Shown in pieces: positions 38,401 through 49,696 of a stretch of 64,000 nt of DNA. Each line of letters opens with the position of its first letter. Position 1 is the first letter of the stretch. The notes under the pieces are model-generated. The model made no database searches. It was not told the origin of the DNA and saw only the letters and a list, made by a program, of their open reading frames with translations. The DNA is taken from NCBI RefSeq assembly GCF_003364315.1, contig NZ_NXLS01000001.1, positions 310,001 through 374,000 of the forward strand, written 5' to 3'. The translations under genes were made by a program, and so were the position numbers. Origin of the DNA: Helicobacter ganmani. Its GTDB lineage: Bacteria; Campylobacterota; Campylobacteria; Campylobacterales; Helicobacteraceae.

Positions 38401-38426
38401 GAGAGAGAGAGAGAGAGAGAGAGAGA
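38401..38426. repeat. (GA/TC)13 dinucleotide repeat
   Basis: Thirteen GA units on the + strand, TC on the strand of the downstream gene. Dinucleotide tracts of this length are unstable by slipped-strand pairing. It is 165 bp ahead of the DUF2972-like start. Confidence 0.95.
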
Positions 38427-38448
38427 CGAATGAATGATATTGAATCTC

Positions 38449-38454
38449 ATTATA
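38449..38454 (-). promoter_or_regulatory. candidate -10 box ahead of the TC tract
   Basis: On the minus strand AATCTATAATGAG contains a perfect TATAAT. A transcript from here would carry the TC repeat in its leader. Confidence 0.4.
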
Positions 38455-38524
38455 GATTCCTTGTGTTAAAATGATGCTTTTAAAGACTTTTAAAGTTTGT
38501 AAGTGTCTTTAAAAAGCAAAAAGC

Positions 38525-38533
38525 ATTATAGCA
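38525..38533 (-). promoter_or_regulatory. extended -10 box next to a C13 tract
   Basis: TGCTATAAT on the minus strand. With a 17-bp spacer the -35 hexamer would lie in the poly-C tract (38548-38553), so tract length would change promoter geometry. Confidence 0.55.
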
Positions 38534-38540
38534 AATAAAT

Positions 38541-38553
38541 GGGGGGGGGGGGG
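38541..38553. repeat. G13/C13 homopolymer tract
   Basis: Thirteen G on the + strand in an intergenic region between the DUF2972-like gene and yraN; ten bases from the candidate -10 box. The rest of 38237-38648 codes no convincing gene. Confidence 0.95.
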
Positions 38554-38648
38554 CAATAGAAATTAGGAAAATTACATTTCTTTCAAAATTTGCTCTACTA
38601 CTGCTTTTGGATTTTGTGAGATTCTGCCAAAAAACATTGGAGATAAAA

Positions 38649-39017
38649 TTAAAACATGGTTAAGTTTTCTAGCCAACGCACGCAAAAATTATCGCTTGCA
38701 GTTTGCTTAGACAAAATCAATGCGCTAAGGCAATAAGGCACTTGAATGGATTGTTGATTTAAATAAATATTTAAAGTTTTGGTTAATTTTTTTAGTTTTG
38801 CAGGAGTGAGATTATAAACAGGCTCAAACCCTACCCCACTTTTTACTTCCACAAAATGCAAGATTCCATTCTTTTTAGCGATAATATCCAACTCACCAAA
38901 ACGCGTATGAAAATTTCTCTCCAAAATAGCAAATCCTTGTTTTCCTAAAAACTCACACGCGAAAGATTCTGCCTCCTTGCCTTTTTGCGTTGTGTTTGGA
39001 GAATTTTTTATCATCAA
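38649..39017 (-). CDS. YraN family (UPF0102) putative endonuclease
   Basis: A 122-residue protein of the YraN family, predicted Holliday-junction-resolvase-like fold: GKEAESFACEFLGKQGFAILERNFHTRFGELDIIA followed by VEVKSG (the GE.DI..VEVK nuclease motif). It follows hom by 6 bp, as in H. pylori (HP0822-HP0823). The usual next gene trxA is missing here and replaced by repeats and the DUF2972-like gene. Confidence 0.9.
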   Translation of the reverse strand: MMIKNSPNTTQKGKEAESFACEFLGKQGFAILERNFHTRFGELDIIAKKNGILHFVEVKSGVGFEPVYNLTPAKLKKLTKTLNIYLNQQSIQVPYCLSALILSKQTASDNFCVRWLENLTMF

Positions 39018-39023
39018 AGCAAA

Positions 39024-40292
39024 TTATTTCTCAATCCGAATCATCACAGGAGTCGTCTGCACAACTTCTAAATCACCAATGCGCTGGAGTGCAACTCTAA
39101 TCTCTGCTTCACTGCAAGAATGCGTAGAAAGCAACAAGGTAGAGTGGTTTTTATTTTTTGCTTTGCGTTGCAAGAAAGTATCAATAGAGATTCCTACTTC
39201 ACCAAAAATAGTTGCAATTTTTGCTAAAACTCCGGGCTTATCCGATACCAAAATACGCAAATAATATGCGCTAATAATTTTTTCTAGTGGTTTAAGTCGC
39301 AGTTTATCGCTTGGGGTTTTAAAACCTAACATAGGTGAACTTTTTGTGCGTGCAATCTCAATAATATCCGAAATCACTGCACTTGCAGTTGCATTACCAC
39401 CTGCACCCGCTCCATAATAAAGTGTTTCACCCACACAATCCCCTACTACACTAATGGCATTCATCACACCATCTACTTTTCCAATCATTGCCTCTTTGGG
39501 TAGCAAGGTCGGATGCACCCGCAATTCTATTTCATCTCCGTCCTTTTTCGCTATTCCAAGCAATTTTAAGTGATAGCCAAATTCTTTTGCAAAGGCAATA
39601 TCCTCTTGTGTGATTTGTGTAATCCCCTCAATCAAGACATCTTCAGGTTTTGCGTCAATGCCATAGGCAATACTTGCCAAAATCAACAATTTATGTGCTG
39701 CGTCAAATCCACCCACATCAAAGGCAGGGTCTGCTTCAGCATAACCTAAATCTTGCGCTTCTTGCAAGACTTCCTTATATTCTACTCCCTGCTCTTTCAT
39801 TTTGGTTAAAATAAAATTACAAGTGCCGTTAATTATTCCACGAATATTTAAAATATGATTCGCTCCCAATCCATCACGCAAAGCCTTGATAATCGGGATT
39901 CCACCAGCGACACTCGCCTCAAAGCCAATTGGCAAATCTCCAGCAATTTTTTGCAATTCATAACGATGATAAGCAAGCATTGCTTTATTTGCTGTTACAA
40001 ATGCCTTGGAGTTACGCAAGGCTTTTTTAGCAATTTCAAAAGGAGTATCTACTCCACCAGTCAGCTCTACGACAATATCAATCTTTGGGTCATCAAGGAC
40101 AGAATCTACATCATTAGTAATTGGAAAATCAAAAATTTGGCGACTTTTGGATAAATCTTTTACAACGCCTTGCTTAATCACAATCGCATAACCAGAACGC
40201 GCCGCAATGAGTGCCTGATTTTCTTTTAATATTCTAGCAACGCTACTGCCCACCGTGCCAAGCCCAATAATCCCTAATGTCAGCTGTTTCAT
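39024..40292 (-). CDS. hom: homoserine dehydrogenase
   Basis: NAD(P)-dependent step from aspartate semialdehyde to homoserine for threonine and methionine. 422 residues: Rossmann [44 protein letters not shown], and a C-terminal ACT domain ([22 protein letters not shown]) for feedback control. AAAGGCAAGT precedes the ATG. Confidence 0.96.
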   Translation of the reverse strand: MKQLTLGIIGLGTVGSSVARILKENQALIAARSGYAIVIKQGVVKDLSKSRQIFDFPITNDVDSVLDDPKIDIVVELTGGVDTPFEIAKKALRNSKAFVTANKAMLAYHRYELQKIAGDLPIGFEASVAGGIPIIKALRDGLGANHILNIRGIINGTCNFILTKMKEQGVEYKEVLQEAQDLGYAEADPAFDVGGFDAAHKLLILASIAYGIDAKPEDVLIEGITQITQEDIAFAKEFGYHLKLLGIAKKDGDEIELRVHPTLLPKEAMIGKVDGVMNAISVVGDCVGETLYYGAGAGGNATASAVISDIIEIARTKSSPMLGFKTPSDKLRLKPLEKIISAYYLRILVSDKPGVLAKIATIFGEVGISIDTFLQRKAKNKNHSTLLLSTHSCSEAEIRVALQRIGDLEVVQTTPVMIRIEK

Positions 40293-40388
40293 ACTTGCCT
40301 TTCACATAATTTAAAGCGGAATTATAACATCTTAAAGTAAAAGAAAATTTAGGTTTATCACTCGTTAATGCAGACAAATAGGGGGAAT

Positions 40389-40874
40389 CTATAAGGGTAG
40401 ATTCTTTTTAAGATTCCACAAAAGCTCATTTAAAAAATCGCTTTGCGCTTGTTCTCCCTGCTGCTCTTGCAACTTTTTTTGCAATGCGATATCGTCCAAA
40501 CCTAAATATTGCCCCAATGCGTCGCTCCAACCCATAGCAGAATTTCCACTATTTAAACCATAATTAAAAGCATTACTTTGCTGCTGTAAATTTTCTATGA
40601 GTGCCTGCTGTCCCTCATCTGTATTGTAGTTTGTCGGTTTGTTTTTTATACCTAACTGATTGTTAAGGCTGTTTTGAAAGTTATAATAAGAGCCTGCGGA
40701 ATTGTATTTGCTCAACAAATTATGAGAGGGATATTTGATTTGTGGTGTTGTGGTAGTTTTACCTGTATTGATAGTTTGTTTTATCGGTTCTGTGCTAGGC
40801 TTATTTATAGACGTGCTTGGTGTAGCTTGCGGATAACGGATTTGGTAAGGTTGTGTATTAATCTTAAATGCCAT
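40389..40874 (-). CDS. hypothetical protein, Gln/Asn/Thr-rich
   Basis: A 161-residue protein, no signal peptide, no membrane segment. Low-complexity N-terminal half (TPSTSINKPSTEPIKQTINTG) and a C-terminal helical part (SDFLNELLWNLKKNLPL). No family recognised. AAAAAAGGAGATTTGT is a strong ribosome binding site and TGTTATAAT 45 bp upstream a clear -10 box, so it is probably expressed. Confidence 0.7.
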   Translation of the reverse strand: MAFKINTQPYQIRYPQATPSTSINKPSTEPIKQTINTGKTTTTPQIKYPSHNLLSKYNSAGSYYNFQNSLNNQLGIKNKPTNYNTDEGQQALIENLQQQSNAFNYGLNSGNSAMGWSDALGQYLGLDDIALQKKLQEQQGEQAQSDFLNELLWNLKKNLPL

Positions 40875-41032
40875 ACAAATCTCCTTTTTTTAACTTGTGT
40901 AATTATAACAAAATTCTTAAAGAATATCGTCCATTTTATGAAATAAAATAGACTAAAGCTATCTAAAAATTAAAAGTTTCATACAAAATTATGTTACAAT
41001 GCGCTCTTTAGAGATTTTTATAAGGATATTTT

Positions 41033-41908
41033 GTGATTTTAAGCCATGAAATACCACAAGGTTGCAAACTCTACTTTGGCAAAGACGCCAAAGTTAAGCG
41101 AGAATTAGAAAGCCTTGCAAGTGCGATTCTGTATCAAAATGGTTATGAAGAAATTATAACGCCCACTTTTGCCTATTTAGAACATCAAAGAGACATACAT
41201 AGTCGGGAAGTCGTGCGCACCAATAACCAATTCAATCATCAAATTGCTCTTCGCAACGATTCCACGATTGATACAATTCGTCTTCTTGCTCCACATTTGC
41301 GCGAAGCTGCGATTGGCAAACGTTGGTTTTATATCCAACCCATCTTTATTTATCCCACAACTGAAGTGCATCAAATTGGTGTAGAAAACTTAGAAAATTG
41401 TGATATTTTGCCTTTTATTGAAATGTCTTTACAAGTCTTAAATGGAATCACAAACTTTACAAAATCGCCAGATTCCTACTGCAAAAAAATCTTTTTACAA
41501 CTTTCTAATGTTAAAATCCCACAAATTTGTGCAGAAATTTTCGGGATTCCTTTGAGTGCCTTTGAAAAAATTGATGTGGGAGCAATAGAAAGTGCAAATC
41601 CCTTAATGGCAAAACTTTTGCGCATATACAACAAGGAATCACTAGAAGCAGTTTTACAAAACACCAAAGATTTACCAAATAAACTAGAGGAAGAGCTAGA
41701 AAAACTCTACCTCCTTGCTTCCAAGATTTCTTATGTACATTGCCTTGTTTCTCCATTATATTATGCTCCAATGAGTTATTATAAAGGTTTATTTTTTAGA
41801 TTTTTTGCAGAAAATCTTACTTGGATCCTAGGTGGAGAATACGAAATTTTAGGACAAAACGCATGCGGATTTGCAATCTATACAGATAATTTAATACAAT
41901 CGTTTTAA
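41033..41908 (+). CDS. HisZ-like class II synthetase paralogue
   Basis: A 291-residue protein like the catalytic core of histidyl-tRNA synthetase and HisZ (ATP phosphoribosyltransferase regulatory subunit): LASAILYQNGYEEIITPTFAYLE, ALRNDSTIDTIRLLAP and FRFFAENLTWILGGEYEIL. It lacks an anticodon-binding domain. GTG start with TAAGGATATTTT ahead. It lies 10 bp upstream of purA and is likely co-transcribed. A role with a short-form HisG is inferred from the family. Confidence 0.75.
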   Translation: MILSHEIPQGCKLYFGKDAKVKRELESLASAILYQNGYEEIITPTFAYLEHQRDIHSREVVRTNNQFNHQIALRNDSTIDTIRLLAPHLREAAIGKRWFYIQPIFIYPTTEVHQIGVENLENCDILPFIEMSLQVLNGITNFTKSPDSYCKKIFLQLSNVKIPQICAEIFGIPLSAFEKIDVGAIESANPLMAKLLRIYNKESLEAVLQNTKDLPNKLEEELEKLYLLASKISYVHCLVSPLYYAPMSYYKGLFFRFFAENLTWILGGEYEILGQNACGFAIYTDNLIQSF

Positions 41909-41915
41909 GGAGTGA

Positions 41916-43175
<1,260 letters not shown>

Positions 43176-43182
43176 AAATATA

Positions 43183-43608
43183 ATGAAAACAAAATTCACT
43201 CAACTTGTCTTATTGCGCAAAAAGGAAGTAGATGAGGCAGAAATTATGTTGCAAAAAAACGCCCAAGCTATTGTCGCAAAACAAAGCGAAATTGATGCAC
43301 TTGTGCGAGAATTTGCAACACTTCAAGAGCCAAAAAGTGGAATCTACCAAAACTTTTTGACTTTTGCATACCACAAAGAGGAATTTCGGCAAACGATTGA
43401 CTTTAAAATGCAAGAATTGGCACAATTAAAACGCCAAAAAAAAGAATTGCAAGAATATTTTAGGGTGCGAAATATTGAGTTTGAAAAAGCCAAGTATTTA
43501 GATGGTTTAGAAGTTAAAAAAATGATTGAAAAGGCAAAAAAACAAGAAGTGAGAGATTTGGATGAAATCTCTGTTATGCTTTATGCAAATCATAAGGAGC
43601 AACAATGA
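43183..43608 (+). CDS. FliJ-like flagellar protein
   Basis: A 141-residue coiled-coil protein (KKEVDEAEIMLQKNAQAIVAKQSEIDALV..) in the place of HP0256, a FliJ homologue next to purA. FliJ helps the flagellar export ATPase escort substrates. It overlaps the following gene by 4 bp. Assignment leans on length, coiled-coil character and synteny rather than on motif identity. Confidence 0.7.
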   Translation: MKTKFTQLVLLRKKEVDEAEIMLQKNAQAIVAKQSEIDALVREFATLQEPKSGIYQNFLTFAYHKEEFRQTIDFKMQELAQLKRQKKELQEYFRVRNIEFEKAKYLDGLEVKKMIEKAKKQEVRDLDEISVMLYANHKEQQ

Positions 43609-44198
43609 AACAATGGATTTTACCCCTCTTAGCCTTTGGGATTCTACCTCTTTGGGCGGCAGAAAATAAACGCGAATTGATTGATTGTAATATTATTTTT
43701 GAACAACGTAAATCAGAAATTATCCAAGAAATTGAAAGGATTGACGAACAACAACAAGCCTTGCAAGCCTTGCAAAGTGCCACTCAAAATGTTCTAGACC
43801 AAAAAGAAGCGGATTTAAAAAAACGCGAAATTGCGCTTAATAATGCGCAAAAAGAAATGGAAGAAAGAGAGGCAAAAATCACGCGTCTTTTAAAACGTAA
43901 TGAGGAAATTTTAAAACAAATTCGTGGAGCAACACAAAGCAAAGTAGGCGAAACTTATGCAGGAATGAAAGATTCCAAATCTGCGGCTATTTTAGAAACT
44001 CTACCCGAAGCGGAAGCGGCTGAAATTTTGTTTGCTCTTGACACAAAAGTGATGAGTAAGATTCTAGCAAAAATGACACCGCAAAAGGCAGCAATACTAA
44101 CGCAATTATTACAAAAAGGACCACCCTTTGAAGAGGAGAAAGAATCGCAACAAACTCCTAACAATACGATTCCAAAAAATGGAGAAAATGCGATTTAA
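43605..44198 (+). CDS. MotE-like periplasmic protein
   Basis: A 197-residue protein with a signal peptide (LPLLAFGILPLWAAE), a long coiled coil (60-115) and a C-terminal MgtE-N-like helical domain (AAILETLPEAEAAEILFALDTKVMSKILAKMTP). This layout is that of MotE-type proteins (Cj1496c/HP0257 place) linked to motor function. CATAAGGAGCAACA is the ribosome binding site inside the upstream gene. Confidence 0.75.
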   Translation: MKQWILPLLAFGILPLWAAENKRELIDCNIIFEQRKSEIIQEIERIDEQQQALQALQSATQNVLDQKEADLKKREIALNNAQKEMEEREAKITRLLKRNEEILKQIRGATQSKVGETYAGMKDSKSAAILETLPEAEAAEILFALDTKVMSKILAKMTPQKAAILTQLLQKGPPFEEEKESQQTPNNTIPKNGENAI

Positions 44199-44330
44199 TT
44201 CCCTTTAGATTAGGACAAAATTGAATTAAACCATAAATTCAAGCACTTCTAAAGCAATTTTAAACTTAACCTTGATTATAATTTAAGCACTATTATACAA
44301 ATAGCATAATCAACAATACAAGGAAAGAGA

Positions 44331-44873
44331 ATGAAAAAACTTTTAGTAGGCACATTAGGCATTGGATTAATTGCAAGTATGGCTTTGAGCGCAGATATTT
44401 ATAATCCAAAAAACGAAAAAAATCATTTGGTAATCCCTATGAATGCACTTTCACAAGAGGATACAAAAAATGTAGGTGAAGTGGTAGCAGTGGAAACAAA
44501 ATATGGTGTGGCGTTCTATCCCAATCTACAAGGAATCGCAAGCGGTTTGCACGGATTCCATATCCACGAGAACCCAGACTGCGGCGCAACAGAAAAAGGC
44601 TTAGGAATGAAAGCGGGGGGACATTGGGATAAATACAAAACAAACGCTCATTCTTATCCTTGGAGTGATACGGGACACATTGGAGATTTACCTGCACTTT
44701 ATGTAGATGAAAAGGGCAATGCAACCAATCCCGTCCTTTCTCCAAAAATCAAAACTTTAGCAGAATTAAAAAACCATTCTTTAATGATTCATGTTGGGGG
44801 AGATAATCATCACGATACTCCAGCAGCACTTGGCGGAGGCGGTGCTAGAATGGTTTGCGGTGTAATTAAATAA
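44331..44873 (+). CDS. sodC: Cu/Zn superoxide dismutase, periplasmic
   Basis: A 180-residue SodC with signal peptide ending ALSA. Copper/zinc ligands and family signatures: [51 protein letters not shown] and [11 protein letters not shown] with the second disulfide cysteine. It removes superoxide in the periplasm. CAAGGAAAGAGA precedes the ATG. It stands alone. H. pylori lacks SodC, while C. jejuni and several enterohepatic species have it. Confidence 0.95.
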   Translation: MKKLLVGTLGIGLIASMALSADIYNPKNEKNHLVIPMNALSQEDTKNVGEVVAVETKYGVAFYPNLQGIASGLHGFHIHENPDCGATEKGLGMKAGGHWDKYKTNAHSYPWSDTGHIGDLPALYVDEKGNATNPVLSPKIKTLAELKNHSLMIHVGGDNHHDTPAALGGGGARMVCGVIK

Positions 44874-44879
44874 ATCTTA

Positions 44880-45640
44880 CAACTTCCTAGAATCCTGTAA
44901 AATAGATTCTAGGAATCTTAAACATTTCAGATTCAAAGCCAAACTTTCTTTAGAGTGAATTTACATAATAAGATTCTCAACAGCTTGATTTAGAATTGTC
45001 TTTGATTCTAAAGATTTTATTGTAATCTCTCTTGAGTCTTTTAGCTTTTGGGCTAAACTTTTCTCGCAATTCTCACATTTTATATTCCCTAAAGTATCCA
45101 CAACCACTCTCTGCAACTCGCCTTGCTACGAGAAATACTCACTCAAACTTACCGCTCATCTATACTCTCATATTTTCCAGCTTGGCATGCAATATGTTAC
45201 GTAATCTCAAAACTATCCACAACAAAACTCACTTCTGTTTCCTACACATCATTTGATAAATTCCTTGCTTTTCCTCACGATTGGTATCTACCTTTAATAT
45301 ACCATATTATAAACTACTTTGCCAAACCAACCGCTAACATAAGATTCCTCTTCACCATTAAGGCACTCGCCCTATTATTTAATACATTTTTTAAGTCTAA
45401 GATTCTAAAAATCTATTCATATTCAACTCATATTTTCACTCAACAAGGATTAAAATCCATTAAAAAATAAAAAACTTTTAAATTCTACCCATTTTTATTA
45501 CAAAATGAAATCTTATCAGAGCATAGTGAGGAATCCTTATTGTCAGATTTTTAATGATAGAATTGCTTGTGGAACAAAATTTTCTCTATATTGAATATAA
45601 ATCTATTATTTATTGAAAGATTGCAAGGAAATTTGTAAAA
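44880..45640. other. 770-bp region without intact gene, eroded coding traces
   Basis: No intact gene is visible. On the minus strand pieces such as SYVSGWFGKVVYNMVY, ETEVSFVVDSFEIT and VVVDTLGNIKCENCEKSLAQKL appear in adjoining frames separated by stops and shifts between about 45360 and 44976, which suggests an old broken gene. No family is recognised. Confidence 0.4.
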
Positions 45641-45647
45641 ATTAATA

Positions 45648-45735
45648 TGGCAGAGAGGAAGGGATTCGAACCCTCGAAAGCTTGCACTTTACACGCGTTC
45701 CAGGCGTGCTCCTTCAACCGCTCGGACACCTCTCT
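45648..45735 (-). tRNA. tRNA-Ser (anticodon GGA)
   Basis: Class II tRNA of 88 nt: acceptor AGAGAGG with CCTCTCT, D arm TGTCCGAGCGGTTGAAGG, anticodon stem-loop CACGC-CTGGAAC-GCGTG giving GGA, variable stem AAAG-CTTT and T loop GGTTCGAATCC. CCA is encoded. Confidence 0.93.
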
Positions 45736-45767
45736 AAAGTTGAATCCCAAAAGGGATTCTAAAAAGA

Positions 45768-46514
45768 CTATTTTGCGGTAGCCATTTTACGTCTAAGATA
45801 AGCAATTTTACTTTGCAATGGTAAGTTTTTAGGGCAAACATCGTGGCATGCAAGCAAGCTCATACACCCAAACACACCATTATCATCACCTACTAACTCG
45901 TAAAAATCTGCGTCTGTCCTCTCATCGTGAGGGTCAAGCATAAACCGAACCACGCGGTTAAATCCTGCAGCTCCCACAAAATCTTCACGCATAAGTTTTG
46001 TTCCGCATGATGCAATGCAACAACCACATTCAATACATCTATCAAGCTCAAACACTTCAGCCGCAACTTCTGGTTCCACACGTTCTTCAATCTGACACAT
46101 ATGCTCTTCGCTTTTTTCTTGAGCGTGAATCCAGCTTTCTACGCGCTTACTCATTCCGTTCATCCAATTTCCTGTATCCACAGACAAATCTTTGATGAGC
46201 TTAAATGCAGGCAATGGCATAAGAGTAATCACGCCATCGGGGAAATCTTTTGTCAAAGTGCGACAAGCAAGACGCGGACGCCCATTAATCATCATTCCAC
46301 AACTTCCACAAATCCCTGCACGACATACAAAGTCAAAGCTCAAATCTGGGTCAAATTGTTCACGAATCATATTCAACACAATGAAAACCGTCATAGAATG
46401 CGCTTCTTTGAGCTTATATTCTGCAAAATGAGGTTTAGATATTGCGCTATTTGGGTCAAACTTCAATACTCTAATCGTTAATTCTCTATTACTGCTTTGA
46501 ACTGCTCCACTCAT
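45768..46514 (-). CDS. frdB: fumarate reductase iron-sulfur subunit
   Basis: A 248-residue subunit passing electrons from the menaquinol site to FrdA. The 2Fe-2S site is [15 protein letters not shown], the 4Fe-4S site [11 protein letters not shown] and the 3Fe-4S site [12 protein letters not shown]. The start overlaps the frdA stop by 4 bp. Last gene of frdC-frdA-frdB, the H. pylori order. Confidence 0.97.
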   Translation of the reverse strand: MSGAVQSSNRELTIRVLKFDPNSAISKPHFAEYKLKEAHSMTVFIVLNMIREQFDPDLSFDFVCRAGICGSCGMMINGRPRLACRTLTKDFPDGVITLMPLPAFKLIKDLSVDTGNWMNGMSKRVESWIHAQEKSEEHMCQIEERVEPEVAAEVFELDRCIECGCCIASCGTKLMREDFVGAAGFNRVVRFMLDPHDERTDADFYELVGDDNGVFGCMSLLACHDVCPKNLPLQSKIAYLRRKMATAK

Positions 46515-48484
46515 TGTTTGTCTCCTATTCTTTCATTACGTGCTTTATAATATGGTTGCAATTCAAATGGCATTAATGCTTCTTGGATTTCGTAGCGATT
46601 TTTGCCTTGTGCTTCCATATCCGAACGTATTTTATCAATTTGCTCTTGACGTCTTAGGCTTTCTGGATTTTCAATAATCATTCCTTTAGCACCATATCCA
46701 CGGAATCCCGGAGCCATTTCCATTGTCGCAATATCAAGTGGCTCATAAGTAATGGTTGGCATTGTTTGATTGGGGTCTTCCCAACTTGTTAAAGTGCGTT
46801 TAAGCCAATTTTGGTCATCTCTTTTTGGATAATCCTCACGACTATGCGCCCCACGAGATTCTGTGCGGTCTAATGCACCTTTTGCAACACACAATGCAAT
46901 CTTCAACATTTTTGGCACACGATAAGCTTCCTCTAATTCAGGATTTGCTGAAAGCCGTTTTGTCTTGATACCAATATTTTTACTGCGGATATAAAGTTGT
47001 TCTAATTCACTTACAGCAGACGCTAAATGCTCACCATCTCTGAATATTCCTACTTTATCTCCCATAATTTGCTTCATACTATTTTTGATTTCAAACACAT
47101 TCTCTGTGCCTGTATTTGCCAAAATACTATCCAAATATCCTTGTTGTGCATTAATGAAATCTTCCACTAATTTTGTTTCAATATCTGCATAAGTTCCTGT
47201 GCAAGATTCTGCAAAATAATCTCCGATAATCATACCACTAACTACCGCTTCACTCACAGAGTTTCCACCTAATCGGTTAAAGCCGTGTAAATCCCAGCAA
47301 GCTGCTTCACCAGCAGAAAATAAGCCGGCAAGCGCAGTTTCGCCTTTAGCATTTGTTCGGATTCCACCCATACAATAGTGCTGCATTGGTTTTACAGGAG
47401 CCCATTTATCTGCAGGGTCAATTCCAGCAAACACTTGGCAGATTTCTTGCACATCACGCAAATTTGTTTCAATATGTTTGCGTCCTAAAATAGAAATATC
47501 AAGCCACAAATGCTCGCCATAAGGAGAGCTTACACCTTTACCCTCACGGATTCTTTGAAGCATTCTACGCGCAACAACATCACGGCTCGCAAGTTCTTTT
47601 TTCTCTGGCTCATAATCTGGCATAAAACGATAACCATCTACATCACGCAAAACACCACCATCTCCACGACATCCTTCTGTTAATAGAATCCCGCTTGGGA
47701 AAAGTCCGGTTGGGTGGAATTGCACCGCTTCCATATTGCCTAATTTTGCGATTCCTGTTTCAAGTGCTAATGCTGTTCCTGTTCCCTCACAAATTACAGC
47801 ATTGGTAGTATCTTTATAGATTCTTCCATAACCACCTGTTGCAATCAATGTTCCTTTGGCAACATAGCCGATTAATTCGCCTGTAATTAAGTCGCGCACA
47901 ACCGCACCATAACAACGATTATTTTTATGAATCAAAGCCAAAGCTTCTTTTCTATCGTGGATAAGAACGCCGCGCTTTAATGCTTCATTTGCCACAGCAA
48001 AAAGCATAGAGTGTCCTGTTGCATCTGCGGTATAACAAGTTCTCCATTTTTTAGTCCCACCAAAGTCGCGAGAATGAATTAATCCGTGTCTAAACTCTTC
48101 CTCTGTAATAGTTGTTTTTTGTGCATTAATAATTGCTGTTCTATCACCTTTTTTAATTCTTGTCCATGGAACACCCCAAGCAGCTAATTGACGAATTGCT
48201 TTAGGTGCTGTGGTAACGAACATTCTTGCTACCTTTTGGTCGCAACCCCAATCACTTCCTTTTACTGTATCAGCAAAATGCAAATCTTCATTATCGCCAT
48301 CACTCATTTTAGAGTTTCCAAGACTTGCCTGCATACCACCTTGAGCGGCAGCAGAGTGGCTTCTCTTCACAGGAATCAAACTCAAAACGATTGTGTTAAG
48401 TCCTCTCTCCTTACAGGCAACTGCCGAACGAAGTCCTGCCAAACCTCCACCAATTACCAATGAATCGCAATATACTATTTTCAT
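46511..48484 (-). CDS. frdA: fumarate reductase flavoprotein subunit
   Basis: 657 residues; reduces fumarate to succinate at the cytoplasmic face. FAD-binding [14 protein letters not shown], the flavin-linked histidine in [14 protein letters not shown], active-site HPTGLFPSG .. [10 protein letters not shown] and [16 protein letters not shown] are present. AAAGGAGAGATGA lies ahead of the start. Fumarate reductase is a key anaerobic or microaerobic respiratory enzyme in this group. Confidence 0.97.
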   Translation of the reverse strand: MKIVYCDSLVIGGGLAGLRSAVACKERGLNTIVLSLIPVKRSHSAAAQGGMQASLGNSKMSDGDNEDLHFADTVKGSDWGCDQKVARMFVTTAPKAIRQLAAWGVPWTRIKKGDRTAIINAQKTTITEEEFRHGLIHSRDFGGTKKWRTCYTADATGHSMLFAVANEALKRGVLIHDRKEALALIHKNNRCYGAVVRDLITGELIGYVAKGTLIATGGYGRIYKDTTNAVICEGTGTALALETGIAKLGNMEAVQFHPTGLFPSGILLTEGCRGDGGVLRDVDGYRFMPDYEPEKKELASRDVVARRMLQRIREGKGVSSPYGEHLWLDISILGRKHIETNLRDVQEICQVFAGIDPADKWAPVKPMQHYCMGGIRTNAKGETALAGLFSAGEAACWDLHGFNRLGGNSVSEAVVSGMIIGDYFAESCTGTYADIETKLVEDFINAQQGYLDSILANTGTENVFEIKNSMKQIMGDKVGIFRDGEHLASAVSELEQLYIRSKNIGIKTKRLSANPELEEAYRVPKMLKIALCVAKGALDRTESRGAHSREDYPKRDDQNWLKRTLTSWEDPNQTMPTITYEPLDIATMEMAPGFRGYGAKGMIIENPESLRRQEQIDKIRSDMEAQGKNRYEIQEALMPFELQPYYKARNERIGDKQ

Positions 48485-48495
48485 TCATCTCTCCT

Positions 48496-49227
48496 TTATA
48501 GAGTTTTGCCTAAGGCAATCCAAGTGAAGTCCGCGATAAATGCAATCACACCCAAAACAATAAAAACTGCAAATACAGCGATTTTAATATTTTTACGCTT
48601 TACATTACTCTGTGCGGTAGTTGGTGCTTCAAGCGGAATCCATTTGATGATGACACGATACATTCCAATGCTTGCGTGTAACACCATAACAACAAGTAGC
48701 ACGAGGTAAAATTCTGCCAAATTACCCTCTACAAATCTTGATGCAGAAGTGAATGCATTAATACTTGTGGAATTAAAAAGAATCGTGATAAGATGCGCAC
48801 CACCCAAGAAAAATAATGCAAATCCTGTTAAAAATTGAATCCACCAAAGTGTAGTATCACAATGTTTCATCAAAGACTTGTGTGTTTTAAAAATCATAAA
48901 TTGTTGGTAGTTTGCTGGGAATTTTCTCATCGCCAAAAACGCGTGAGCCACAAAAACAACACTAATAACAATCACTACCAAAGTAGTTAAAAGTGGAATC
49001 CCTTTACCACCAAAAATAAATGAACCTTCACTAAAACCGACTACTGCCTCAAACGCTTCTGTTCCAAGTAAAATAGAAGATGTAAAACACATATGAAGCA
49101 AAATAAAGATTGCTAAAATAGCTCCTGTAATACTTTGCAACATATCCCAACGCGCAGGATTCTTACTTTTTTTGCGCTCTGAAGTTACTTTTAAATAACT
49201 CTCAATTACTACTTCATCATTTTGCAT
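48496..49227 (-). CDS. frdC: fumarate reductase cytochrome b subunit
   Basis: A 243-residue di-haem membrane anchor with five hydrophobic helices. Haem-ligand histidines are expected in ILLHMCF, VAHAFLA, GGAHLITI and VVMVLHASIGMYR. This is the single large anchor of the epsilonproteobacterial (Wolinella-type) enzyme. First gene of the operon; AGGAGGATTTT is the ribosome binding site. Confidence 0.95.
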   Translation of the reverse strand: MQNDEVVIESYLKVTSERKKSKNPARWDMLQSITGAILAIFILLHMCFTSSILLGTEAFEAVVGFSEGSFIFGGKGIPLLTTLVVIVISVVFVAHAFLAMRKFPANYQQFMIFKTHKSLMKHCDTTLWWIQFLTGFALFFLGGAHLITILFNSTSINAFTSASRFVEGNLAEFYLVLLVVMVLHASIGMYRVIIKWIPLEAPTTAQSNVKRKNIKIAVFAVFIVLGVIAFIADFTWIALGKTL

Positions 49228-49423
49228 AAAATCCTCCTAAAGTAGATTACTAGTGCTATGCACAACGCCATTAAACCTAAAAATCGTGCAATTATAAAAT
49301 ATTTTAGATAAAATTACATTAAATATTTTTAAGAACTTAAGAACTTTTTTATTAAAACTTTAAGAAAACTTAAGTATTATCTAATTTATTAAAACCAAAG
49401 AAAACAATTTAAAAAGGAAAAAA

Positions 49424-49669
49424 ATGTTTCCATTTACTGATAAAGAACTTTTAAAACCAGTAGAATTAAGCATTGACAAAGTGCGTCCAATATTAATTCA
49501 AGACGGCGGCAATGTAACTTTGTTAAAAATTGAAAATGGCAAAGTATTCGTCCGATTAGAGGGTGCTTGCAAAGGCTGTCCAAGCAGTGCGCAAACTTTG
49601 AAATTTGGCATTGAACGCGCACTTAAAAACGATATTCACCCTGATATTGAGCTAATCCACGTACCATAA
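49424..49669 (+). CDS. NifU-like C-terminal domain protein
   Basis: An 81-residue Nfu-type scaffold for Fe-S clusters: KVRPILIQDGGNVTLLKIENG and the CKGCPSS cluster cysteines. It matches the place of HP1492, ahead of a small gene and murE. AAAAAGGAAAAAA precedes the ATG. Confidence 0.92.
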   Translation: MFPFTDKELLKPVELSIDKVRPILIQDGGNVTLLKIENGKVFVRLEGACKGCPSSAQTLKFGIERALKNDIHPDIELIHVP

Positions 49670-49696
49670 TTTTAGAATTCTAAGGAAAGTTGGCGT

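Noticed and set aside
38569-38640. Short minus-strand frame MFFGRISQNPKAVVEQILKEM after yraN
   Set aside because: Only 21 codons, overlaps nothing recognisable; could be the tail of a deleted gene but evidence is too thin for a feature.
44437-44745. 102-codon minus-strand frame opposite sodC
   Set aside because: sodC is certain from its metal ligands; the opposite frame has no start signal and odd composition.
45032-45470. Two plus-strand frames behind sodC
   Set aside because: No ribosome binding site and low-complexity Ser/Leu/Thr composition; better explained as the reverse of an eroded minus-strand gene.
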